From NCBI GenBank assembly GCA_902702965.1, contig CACRXP010000194.1, positions 862,803-926,802 of the forward strand: a stretch of DNA of 64,000 nt, read 5' to 3'. A program made the translations under genes and the position numbers. Position 1 is the first letter of the stretch. Each line of letters opens with the position of its first letter. Below, one piece after another: positions 57,001-64,000 of this stretch. Source of the DNA: Spirometra erinaceieuropaei. Its lineage: Eukaryota; Platyhelminthes; Cestoda; Diphyllobothriidea; Diphyllobothriidae. Under the pieces are notes generated by a model, which worked only from the letters and a program-made list of their open reading frames with translations, was not told the DNA's origin and made no database searches.

Positions 57001-58425
57001 AATATGCCAACAGAACACGAAAACGGAGTAAGGAGTTGCCTGGTTGTGTTTGCTTTGAGGTACTCGTCTGATGGACGAGCTTGTCGGACGCCGGACACCC
57101 TATTCAGTTCAGCCTGGATTGCAATTTGTACATGACAAAAACCAGAGTGTAATCGATGTTTAGTAAAATGGGCCGCTTAAAAAATGCAATGGGTAATCAG
57201 AACATAAGTTCCTTTGGCACACGGGTTTCATCGGGTCGTTGTAATAAAGCCTACGTGTAATTGAGAGCGCTGAATGGACCTGATTTTCTGCGACGTCAAC
57301 AGGCTGCCAGCGATCACAAAAGTGGAAAAACACTTAAGGCAGAAAACTCCTAAGTTAAATAAACGTGACAGAGAAAAAACGGAACTTACGGTCCACGAAT
57401 AAAAGGGTGGTATATTTTGGGAATATCCAGTTTTTCGTATGCTTGTTGGGCGTGATGGTCAACAATGCGACGAACTTCCTTTTCGGCAGCATCGAGATAG
57501 GCCACTGGACCAGTCAGCGTTATCTCATTTAGGTTTTTGCTTGGAGGTGGCACAGAGATCCTGGTCATTGTATCAGCCTCTAACTGGCGTTTTCGTTCGC
57601 CGTTACGTCCAATTAGGAAACGGTGAAATTCAGTGGGAACTTTTATTGTCTTCGTTGCCTGAGCAGAAAGGTTAATGTGCTGTGTACATGAGAAGTCGTC
57701 CGTGTTTTAAACTAGATTAATTCCACAATAGTTAACTGACAAAAACGTAGCTGGCTAAGAATGCAAATAAGCTGACGTGTGCAAAAATAATGGGAAATTG
57801 GAAGGTTTGAAGTCAACACCCCCATCTGTAAAGCTAGTCACTTTTTTTAAAAAACTAGGTTGTGGCGTCTAAAGAACGAACTGTGTGGTCTGAAACAGAC
57901 TGGCTTTCATGCAGGCAAATGAAAAGGACTATAAGTTGGAGGAGGAATGTGGTGTTTTATATCAAGGTGAACGAGAAAGCGCCTACGTCAAGCTGCAGAA
58001 AACAATGCAGTCTCAAACCTACCTGCTGTTGGAGATCCTGGACAACTAGACACTTAGCGTGAGCGACGTCATTCTTGGAACCGGTGAGGAAAATGTTTAG
58101 GGAGTTCAGTTTCGAATTGGCAATTTCAATCTTTACGCCTGTAGCTCTAGCAATGGTTGCACACACCCTAGCAGCCTCGAGAGGGACACCGTCAGCTTCA
58201 CCGCAACCTTGCTGTCGTCTTTCTTCCCAGGGAATTTCGATACTCTAGAGGAAAAGGCATATCCAAAGGGATGGTTCAGTGACTTACTTCCGTTACCGTG
58301 GCCGGTTTGAAGGACTCGAGACCATTTGAAACTATATGCTGTGTCGGACTGCTTGTCGGAAGTGCAGGAAAGGCTTCATCATAAAAATGGCATTCAATAT
58401 TCGATTCAGGGTGTCCAACTTCCAT
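44990..58425 (-). CDS. vigilin (HDLBP), multi-KH RNA-binding protein, 14 coding exons
   Basis: Exons in coding order: 58425-58288, 58244-58023, 57658-57390, 56672-56219, 55786-55451, 54446-54165, 54076-53888, 52714-52484, 52383-51928, 51360-51183, 51101-50776, 50460-49864, 45480-45295 and 45067-44990, about 1,313 residues. Every intron is GT-AG and every join keeps phase. The start ATG follows an in-frame TAA five codons upstream. Segments align in order with animal vigilin: YDEAFPALP near the N-terminus, VPTEFHRFLIGRNGE, KLDIPKIYHPFIRGP, LHRILIGRKGASL, ENEKTKDMIVDPR, SLANIQEITV, KFHGHLIGRGGANL, GAKACVEAA and IHSRLIGTRRSHI. Vigilin binds mRNA and tRNA on translating ribosomes, mostly cytoplasmic and ER-associated. 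Several KH repeats have lost GxxG (for example IGNPPP, LLGATIV), so only some repeats are likely to bind RNA. Intron 12 (4.4 kb) holds two retroelement remnants. Confidence 0.9.
45295..45480 (-). CDS. vigilin exon 13, last KH domain
   Basis: 62 codons; acceptor CTGTAG, donor GTATGT. IHSRLIGTRRSHIHRLEEAY, SVDVEFPPRG, then IVLVMGDPSDVDGACDDLIN. It joins LHIPSK of exon 12 in phase to make the last KH unit, corresponding to HARIIGARGKAIRKI of animal vigilin. The loop reads GTRR. Confidence 0.85.
46860..47560 (+). pseudogene. RTE-type reverse transcriptase remnant in vigilin intron 12 (antisense)
   Basis: It reads with stops LELAVRCRSTESDYVDDVAL, VVSSYNDV, then KVCELHL, SKYLRGFC, DVVSRIDVARGIFIAFRCL, NDTEICVHRPIFLQSCEYWA and VRVEDEDRVGIADHY. 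This order (Y-x-DD, then KYLG, RI..AR..F, W.LR.ED) is that of the RT palm and thumb of flatworm RTE-like elements. It lies opposite to the vigilin gene inside its large intron. Stops and frameshifts mean it is long dead. Confidence 0.7.
49320..49768 (-). mobile_element. PLE GIY-YIG fragment in vigilin intron 12 (same strand)
   Basis: It reads LPINRAKDTLPMHATPNCVY, EFTCTCGCRCIGRTQRQLAT, then RAAEHLPNWLFKQENKTPRS and ends LDHVGNLQLPW. It is clearly related to the PLE at 26-28 kb but diverged. The catalytic Tyr of YIGRT is Cys here (CIGRT). The 5' break is near 49768 and the tail runs to about 49320. It starts about 95 bases past the exon 12 donor and its ORF is in the vigilin frame. Confidence 0.85.
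49864..50460 (-). CDS. vigilin exon 12, with acidic insert
   Basis: 199 codons; acceptor TTTCATCCAG, donor GTATGT at 49863. It ends one KH (NYIKIRGSPDHIESVKAELD), carries another without GxxG (LPVEERFVTRIMNEKDRLYK), then a long Pro/Glu/Ala-rich insert, and ends ELETLLEKCATFVCEQLHIP-SK. Without splicing, the frame stays open through the donor into a PLE GIY-YIG domain down to 49402. Confidence 0.85.
50776..51101 (-). CDS. vigilin exon 11
   Basis: 326 nt; acceptor TTTTTGTAG, donor GTGAGC. GELDGEKGDVYGYIVLTGRP, ALKNELLPLLPITETYEFPQ and a degenerate KH with a polar insert, ending MELQTKFD. The next exon continues VSLQLPQRGQRGANYIKIRG in phase. Confidence 0.9.
51183..51360 (-). CDS. vigilin exon 10
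   Basis: 178 nt; acceptor TAACTCAG, donor GTATGT. AAQQCLENMVSDLKCQTVVK then NKFRSGLGDIQRNYNVFVTF. With exon 9 it gives GAKACVEAAQQCLENMVSDL, matching the animal GAKDCVEAAKKRIQEIIEDL segment. The final codon is split one plus two. Confidence 0.9.
51928..52383 (-). CDS. vigilin exon 9, KH domain with GRGG loop
   Basis: 152 codons; acceptor CCCTTTAG, donor GTAGGG. VTVYADPKFHGHLIGRGGAN is the best-kept KH domain of the protein. A second, degenerate unit follows (EVDSSLIRDMLNYRACFNYP) with a Gln/Pro insert, ending IRLFGAKACVE. Confidence 0.9.
52484..52714 (-). CDS. vigilin exon 8, KH repeat lacking GxxG
   Basis: 77 codons; acceptor CCTTCCAG, donor GTAAGC. ANIQEITVQLPSLLLSKFAD, then VQLKISRAQPRQLVISGPPE and SLIDSMSAKMMERCAD. 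The join KSL-ANIQEITV matches the conserved KDLAN(V/I)AEVEV of vigilin, which confirms that intron 7 is spliced directly. Confidence 0.9.
53888..54076 (-). CDS. vigilin exon 7, KH repeat lacking GxxG
   Basis: 63 codons; acceptor TCCAACAG, donor GTAAGC. IRLFKDCLQRLLGATIVRLL, then KTRIHYTPASADGSQVVVII and EAAVQRLEKLQKSL. The KH loop reads LGAT in place of GKGG. Confidence 0.9.
54165..54446 (-). CDS. vigilin exon 6, KH repeat lacking GxxG
   Basis: 94 codons; acceptor TCTATAG, donor GTATGC. ENEKTKDMIVDPRIQKLLRI then GNPPPIRQIEENFPEVKILW aligns with the animal vigilin unit MENERTKDLIIE..IIGQKGERIREI. The GxxG loop is replaced by GNPP, so RNA contact by this repeat is doubtful. Confidence 0.9.
55451..55786 (-). 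CDS. vigilin exon 5, KH repeats
   Basis: 112 codons; acceptor TGTTTTAG, donor GTCAGT. It ends the previous KH (VRIDFQNNSDKILVEGPPEE) and carries the next: VDSKFHEKLLGSQGSIMQFI with loop GSQG, RYDVRLPSATE, then NVVYLEGEEYNVKAVKAEIE. Confidence 0.9.
56219..56672 (-). CDS. vigilin exon 4, KH repeats
   Basis: 454 nt; acceptor TTTTTGAAG, donor GTAAGT. It completes the IRGP-GNKFVNEW KH unit (VVISFPPGDHVAVSGKRKEV), then IPAVIQREKHRMVIGDRNSG, EETNVSLEPP, and starts the next with SAPQRLHRILIGRKGASL. GDRN and GRKG represent the GxxG loops. Confidence 0.9.
57390..57658 (-). CDS. vigilin exon 3, KH domain with GRNG loop
   Basis: 269 nt; acceptor CTCAG, donor GTAAGT. It reads TIKVPTEFHRFLIGRNGERK, an intact KH GxxG loop, then PPPSKNLNEITLTGPVAYLD. 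It ends in the next KH start KLDIPKIYHPFIRGP, which the splice continues as GNKFVNEW. The last codon is split two plus one. Confidence 0.9.
58023..58244 (-). CDS. vigilin exon 2, divergent first KH unit
   Basis: 74 codons between CTCTAG and GTAGGT. It reads SIEIPWEERRQQ..., then VCATIARATGVKIEIANSKL and NIFLTGSKNDVAHAKCLVVQ. IPWEERR matches the VPLEERK segment of animal vigilins. No GxxG loop, as is usual for this first unit. Confidence 0.85.
58288..58425 (-). CDS. vigilin exon 1 (start)
   Basis: 46 codons starting MEVGHPESNIECHFYDEAFP and ending PATVTE before GTAAGT. YDEAFPALP matches the conserved vigilin N-terminal YKDAFPPLP-type motif. The ATG is preceded by an in-frame TAA, so this is the likely true start. 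Confidence 0.85.
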
Positions 58426-60264
58426 TTTAAACTCGGAACTTTATGTGACAGCCCGTGTGCTGCTATCCGTCGATATTGAGGTGGTGTAACGCACACAAAT
58501 ACACAAACGTGGTACGGCAAACTAAAACAAGTTTCACAACCTAACAAGGCCACTGTTTATTTAGCGGCTGCTTATATTTAATAATTCCTCTTAACAATAT
58601 GCACAGGTTACAACTCAACTTTGGCACAAGTGTCTGCTCCGTGTAGATCAAAGAGAACAGTTGTGGTTTTGACCATTGCAGAAACTTTTTCAGGATGGAC
58701 TCTGAATAGGACAGAGAATGGATATCAGTTACAGCCCCCGTTTACAAAGTTACAGACCTACAGGATAGTGGGAATAACAAAGAGAAAAGGGATATAGCGA
58801 GGTTTAAGGTTTCAGTCAAGGCGCAGGGGTCTGCGTGCTTCCAGATAGGAGATACTATGTGAAGGGATGCCAGATGGCACTGGCGTTATTGCTCCGCACA
58901 GTCCTTAGCTGGCGCCAAACTCTCATTTGTAGTCGTCCAAAGCTAGGTTCCGTCTAGCGGTCTTAGCCTTCCCTTAACCACTTTGGCTGGCAAGTTAAAG
59001 TAGATGAGAACACCGAGTATGTGTTTATGAATACACATCCGGTAATCCAGTTTCCCGTCCCTTTCTTCCTATAACCCTTCAATTAAAAATCTTCCGGAAA
59101 TGACGGCATGCAATCCGCTAAACGGTCTAGCTTTCTTAAAGTCGTCTCCAGGTTACCGAAAAATTCTAACGCGTAAAGGACTTCAGCTGTTGTCTGGGAT
59201 ACCCAGAAACCCTTACTTAAGGATAGCACTGCTTGCACTATCGGGAAAGAAATGCCCTAAAAATGCCGACAGATGATGCCATCCAAAGGCCGATTGTGTT
59301 TTGTCAGTGCAGAAAAGTCGAAACAAAACTCTGAGGAATCACGCCCATGCCCAATTTCACCACACAGGTGGTTAATGAGACCCTGCTCGGTCTACCAGTC
59401 CGCAATGTTGGTTGTCTTTCAGAAAACCTGTGGAATGTCCGGCCGGAAAGGAGGACGGTGCTAGCCCCTCAATAACTGACGCGTCCTTAGTTGGACACCT
59501 CAGCCCTCAGCAAGGTCCGCTTATCCAAACAGAGTCAGCTTGGGAAAACTTGCTCGCCCAGTTTTCGACAGAAGTCGACTTTTACAGCATGACTATGCAC
59601 AGCCATTTTTGTAAAAAAAACCTCCGAAATTATTTACAGTGACCTTATGCACTATCTTATGATTACGATTGAACTGTGACTCGATCACATTGTAAATGAC
59701 TGCAATTTTGTTTTTTAGTACGAATCTGCGAAGACACTGTACATAAATAGGGTCATCAAGGGCTCTGCCTCTAACCCTATAAATATATACATATATACAT
59801 ACAAGTGGTTACCGGGTTCACCTTCTTCTGAAGAGGTTGACCAATGGCATATCGATATGAAGTTGCCATAGTCTTTGTTATCTGAACGGGACGTAAGCTA
59901 ATCTGAGCGAAATGCTATAAATACACTCATTTTTGGTATTAGTGACTTGGAGAATTGAGTACATTGTGTTGTGGCCGATCCTGTTTCGTGCCTCGCAGTG
60001 CTGGATTTGAAAAAATTTCAATTTCAATTTAATTTATTAAATGCCAGTTTACAGGCATTGTCAAGGGAAGCGATTAAACACAAATCCGACCAGCAGTGAA
60101 TAAAAAAACTCCTGAAGTTTCAAAATATAGTCGATGATGGTTTTCAGGGTTTGAAGGGTTCAGGAGAAAAAAAACTGTTGGCGGTAGATTTTCGACCGTC
60201 AAGAGGGGGTGGGGAGGGGGTTGCACGGTATCGGAGATCATCGGACGTCAATTCCTTTCATGAA
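58426..60264. other. vigilin upstream region; no recognised gene
   Basis: It should contain the vigilin 5' UTR and promoter, but I see no clear TATA box or non-coding exon that I can defend. A short AT-rich run (TATATACATATATACATA) lies near 59785. ORFs at 59273-59642 and 60151-60417 have no domain apart from the repeated segment described next. Confidence 0.5.
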
Positions 60265-60372
60265 GTTGGGGATAGTCAAAGAAGAGGCGTTGAGGAACAG
60301 CTGGTGAGACCGGCCATAGTGTTCAGAGACCACAAACGCCATCGCTACGGTACAGTCGATCAGTGGATTCAG
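60265..60372 (+). repeat. left copy of 108-bp inverted repeat flanking a LINE
   Basis: The sequence AGAGGCGTTGAGGAACAGCT, GTGAGACCGGCCATAGTGTT and ACGCCATCGCTACG recurs in reverse complement at 63051-63158 with about 85-90% identity by eye. In both copies one frame keeps FRDH(K/E)RHRY. Confidence 0.7.
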
Positions 60373-62720
60373 AATCCAAAATATGAGGAAGCTTTTCTGA
60401 ATGCAAAAATCGAGTAATAGTTCTCTTAAATAATGGATAATTTTGCAGAGTTTTCACACTCATGGGTAGTTTATTCCAAATAGCAATCGCATTTACAGAA
60501 TAGAACCGACGATATTTAACAGCACGTGCCAGAGGCAGAAATAAGAAGACCTCACGGTGACTGTTACGTCGAGGATGGATATGATGTCTTAAAGAAGTGA
60601 GTGGGTTAAACGTGTGATTATATAAGAGTTTTAATAGCAAAAATAGTCCATTTTGTAATCTACGGAATCATAAAGTATCAAGGCCCGTAAGCCGGCAACG
60701 TTCTTGGTAAGACAAATGTCGGTGTTCCGGGGTTAAAACTCTCTTGGTAAAAAAGTGTTGAATAGGTTCTATTTTCTTTCGCTCAGTAGCACGCATGAGG
60801 CTTAATAAAAACAAACAGTATTCCAGGCCAGGTCTAACGTACATGTTGAAAAGGCGCATTCTAATGTCCCTAGTTTTAAAGTTTCGGAGGATAAACCCGG
60901 TCGTTCTACGTGCTTTGGAGACTATCAAGACACAGTGCTCCGAGAGATTGAGACTCTTGGAGTATGATATGCCCAGATCCTTAGTTACCCTGGGCACATT
61001 TATGGAGTGACCTTCAATATTTAGTTGAGGTTGGTGTTTGTCGCCAACCACCATGACTGAGCACTTATGCCAAGAAAGAGAAAGGCGCCATGTGCGGCAC
61101 CACTGGGCGAAAGCCTGTAGATCGCTCTTTAGGAGCTCAAGCACGATGTCACGATCTGCCGGCTTATATCGATATGCAACTTTAAGATCATCGGCATACA
61201 TGAAAGGCTTAGCATTCTGAAATAAATCGGGTACATCATTAACGAAAAGGCAAAATAGAAGTGGGCCGAGTACACTACCCTGAATGACTCCACTCCTCAC
61301 ACGTGTGGGGTTGGAGATATTATTGGAAATCTTAACCCGTTGTGTGCGAGTGCCCAAATAAGAGGATATAAAATTCAAAAGTTTGCCACCTATTCCGAAA
61401 GAGGACAGTTTCGAGAGAAGAAGAACATGGTCTACACGATCAAAAGCCTTAGTGAAATCGAAATATACTGTGTAAATGCAAAACCATTGTCCCTAGATTG
61501 GAGAACATAGTCAAAGAAAGAGAGTTGACAGGTGTCACAAAATCGAGCTTTGAGGAATCCATGCTGAGCAGCACTCATTAAGTTATTCACTGTCAAGTGA
61601 CGCATCATCTTATCCTTGATCAATGTCTCTAAGATCTTTGAAACTGCGGGGAGGGTGTTTATTAGCCGAAAGTCATCAAATGATGGTGATTTGCCATGCT
61701 TAGGAATGGGCAAAATGTGTGATTCCTTCCACAAGGTAGGATAGGTTTCACTTTCAAGAGCAAGATTAAATATCTTGCATAAGAGGGATGGGAAGACCGT
61801 GTTTGCATCGGCTTTTAAAATGCTTACTGGGACACCATCAGGGCCTGGACTATAAGATTGACGAAAACGCCGAATCGCAACAGTCACATCCCACAGAGTG
61901 AGTTATAGTTTCTAGAACTGACCCGGTCAATGGCTGGATGGTCGGAAGCGGAGTGGTCGAGTCTTCAGTGAACGTCTTGGACAGGAAATCATTGAAGCTA
62001 TCAGCGGTTAACTGGGCATCAACTATGGGATTTCCGAGAGCGTCTCGGAGGATGGGATGCTGCGTTTTTCTCTGAGTTCGTATTTTTCTAGAGAAAAGTT
62101 TCGAGACATTTAACGAATGGTTTTCGGTAAACTGGACTTCTTCGGCTAGCGGTTTTTCTTCGGACAATCTCTTAGCTAGATCAAAAATACCACGAATCAA
62201 GGGCAGAACAGAAACATCGTTCAGACGATGGAAACGACGATAAAGCCTGCGCAATCTGCGACGGAAGGGTAAGGGTAGGAAAACCTCATCCCCAACATTA
62301 GTAACTTTCTTACGGGGGACATAACAAGCAATAAGCGGATCCAAAATTCCGTACAGATTTGCAGTGCAAACATTTACATTCGAACTAAGGAAGAAATAAG
62401 TCCAGTCGTAGGAATTAAGGTGTGTTAATAATTCGGTTGAGCGAATTGATCGGAAATTGCGGAAAAGGCTATACTTTGGGGACGACGTTTTGTCAGCCTC
62501 GAATTCCAACGTTGAAACAACTGTGTCATGGTCTGAGCCTCCAGTGGGCCTAGGGATGACACTGAAGATGGCATGCAGCCTCTAGAGAAAATTAGGTCAA
62601 GTATGCTTGAGCCTCGGGTGGGAAAATCGACAACCTGATTCCACATCCCAACATCTGCAGCCTCAAGACAGTCTTCGAACCTTCTTGGGCATGCATACGG
62701 CTCGTAAAATTACTGACTAC
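60373..62720 (-). mobile_element. CR1-like LINE, 5'-truncated
   Basis: In order on the minus strand: endonuclease end (EAADVGMWNQVVDFPTRGSS, ILDLIF), linker (62509-61900), RT fingers SPGPDGVPVSILKADANTVF, DDFRLINTLPAVSKILE and AAQHGFLKARFCDTCQLSFF, palm FDFTKAFDRVDHVLL, GVIQGSVLGPLLFCLFVNDV and catalytic MYADDLKVAYRY, thumb, and C-terminal block RRFYSVNAIAIWNKLPMSV with FKRTITRFL. I see frameshifts near 62550, 61880 and 61480 and one in-frame TGA near 60673. The YADD box is intact. The lesions are few, so this is a relatively recent insertion. Confidence 0.85.
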
Positions 62721-63050
62721 CGACTGGTTTACAATAGTGTGGTGACGCCTTTTTTCAGTTACGATAGTTAAAAATTGCACTGGATTTCGGCAGATACTGC
62801 GGGAAGAACTTGAGTTAATGGAGACGCTCATCAATAATGTATCCAAATGACCCGACGGAAAATTTTACGTGGCTGGTGGTACACACTTCGTCGACCACAC
62901 TGCTGGCAGCATCAACGAATTCCTCTATGACCCAAAGGCCCAGAGCATAGTTAATTTCTCGTACGATCGATTTTAGGACTTGAACTCTGTCGATCTGGCT
63001 GCCAAGGACGATGCATGCAAGGATTGACACATAAGTTGCAAAGCAAATAC

Positions 63051-63158
63051 GGCTGAATCCACTGAACGACTCTACGTAGCGATGGCGTTCGTGGTCCCTG
63101 AACAATATGGACGGTCTCACAAGCTGTTACTCAACGCCTCTTATTTGAATATCCCCAA
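63051..63158 (-). repeat. right copy of 108-bp inverted repeat flanking a LINE
   Basis: This is the reverse complement partner of 60265-60372. It sits beyond the 5' end of the LINE. Between it and the recognisable endonuclease (62720) lie about 330 bases that I could not assign, read on the minus strand as an ORF of 101 codons with no domain. Confidence 0.7.
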
Positions 63159-63519
63159 AAAACCATTGGTATATATACTGCTGGGAGGCACATGAAATGA
63201 CCGACAGTTCTCTGGCTACGTGGGCACTTGGTCATGCATCAATCTATGGAGGCCAGTTGCCTAGGTGAATGTTAGTTACTACACTGAATTGTGCTATGAG
63301 GTGAACGAACGACTGAATGAAGCAATGTGGAAGGCATGGGTAGTCTAGCATGCTTCAGGGTTGTAGGCAATGCCATTGAAAGCCCCATGTTACACATGGC
63401 AAGCGTGATAGAAATGGTTTGCATGAGATAGCCAAATGTACATCATTAGGACACATAGGTGACACCAATGCTATAGCACAGTAATGGAGGCTAAATGCAC
63501 GGTGGAAGGGCAGGAGTTG
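63159..63519. other. no recognised gene
   Basis: No ORF of note and no recognisable repeat. Confidence 0.5.
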
Positions 63520-63529
63520 GCACGGTCAC

Positions 63530-63760
63530 GGAGATGGTAAGAAGACGAAGAAGAAGAGGAGGAGGAAGAAGTAGAAGAAGCAGAGGAAGAAGAAGAAGGA
63601 GAAGCAGTAGAAGAATTATAAGAAGGAATTAAAAAAAGAAGAAGAATTAGGGGTGCAGGAGGATTATGAGCAGTTGGAGCTGGAGGAGTATGAGATGAAG
63701 GAGCTGGAGGAGGAGTATGAGGTGGTAGATGAAGAAGTAAAATGAGAGGATGCGTTAAGA
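63530..63760 (+). repeat. purine-rich degenerate GAA/GAG tract
   Basis: Interrupted GAA, GAG and GGA units over about 230 bases. In the antisense frame this produces an artificial Ser/Pro/Leu-rich peptide in the ORF at 63471-63962. Confidence 0.85.
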
Positions 63761-64000
63761 AGCGGTGTAAGCGTAGGATGCAACTGGCGAGGGATGTGTG
63801 CAGCAGATTCGCAGGCATGATCCTGCTTTCCCTATGGAAGGCTACTTTGTTCAAGTAAATCAGCATGCAGTATATGCTGACATTGTCTACCTCCAGTTGG
63901 ATATTGTAGTCTCTTCGGAAATGCCGTTGAAGATGCCTACAAATGAGTGCGACAGAGAGCATTGACGCAGATAAGGGCAGGAGAAGTTTCCTGGAGGTTT

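Noticed and set aside
63471..63962. Minus-strand 163-codon ORF rich in Ser and Pro
   Set aside because: Its length comes from the purine-rich microsatellite; no domain.
1..64000. CRISPR array, prokaryotic operon or phage module
   Set aside because: No regularly spaced repeats and no clustered same-strand genes with ribosome binding sites; the sequence is eukaryotic.

Overview
The window looks like nuclear DNA of a flatworm, most likely a diphyllobothriidean tapeworm (Spirometra/Schistocephalus-like). This is inferred from AT-rich gene-poor sequence, canonical GT-AG introns, and decayed retroelements (RTE LINEs, CR1-like LINE, Penelope-like elements, Ty3/gypsy) of the kinds common in tapeworm genomes. 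There is no bacterial-style gene packing, no operon and no CRISPR array.

Two host genes are well supported, both on the minus strand. The main one is a vigilin (HDLBP) orthologue, a multi-KH RNA-binding protein. I assembled it exon by exon: 14 coding exons from an ATG at 58425 to a TAA at 44990, about 1,313 residues. All splice junctions are GT-AG and in phase, and a poly(A) signal lies at 44894-44899. The second is the 3' part of a Snail/Scratch-type C2H2 zinc-finger transcription factor (exons 17268-17670 and 16510-16726); its N-terminal exon was not found. Weaker candidates are a 29-codon first exon at 9062-9148, an FN3-like ORF at 20613-20837, a foldback with mirror-image ORFs at 20258-20454, and ORFs at 25710-26281 and 34690-34944.

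Most other recognisable sequence is mobile DNA. From left to right: a Penelope-like element (PLE) remnant (915-2180) ending in a hammerhead-like motif; a tRNA-derived SINE (about 3500-3666); a 110-bp foldback with three helices (3701-3810); a Ty3/gypsy integrase pseudogene (4090-5660) split by a 991-bp TA-flanked inverted-repeat transposon (4397-5387); an RTE LINE (5778-7975); two copies of an RTE-associated 5' repeat (8095-8400, 8640-8990); a second PLE remnant (10930-11215); further copies of the TA transposon family (14795-15815, 17985-18270, 28738-29100); a mariner-like transposase pseudogene (24930-25560); a PLE with near-identical 540-bp inverted arms and a 14-bp target-site duplication (26282-28034); a second RTE LINE with its 5' repeat and a TTC microsatellite (38880-41205); an RTE-type reverse transcriptase remnant (46860-47560) and a PLE fragment (49320-49768) inside vigilin intron 12; and a CR1-like LINE (60373-62720) between inverted copies of a 108-bp sequence.

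The most interesting points are the PLE with 540-bp arms, the PLE fragment that leaves an open in-frame path from vigilin exon 12 into a GIY-YIG nuclease domain, the precise frame-restoring TA insertion in the gypsy integrase, the three-helix foldback, and the hammerhead-like motifs at PLE 3' ends. Remaining stretches over 300 bases hold nothing I can recognise and are listed as such.
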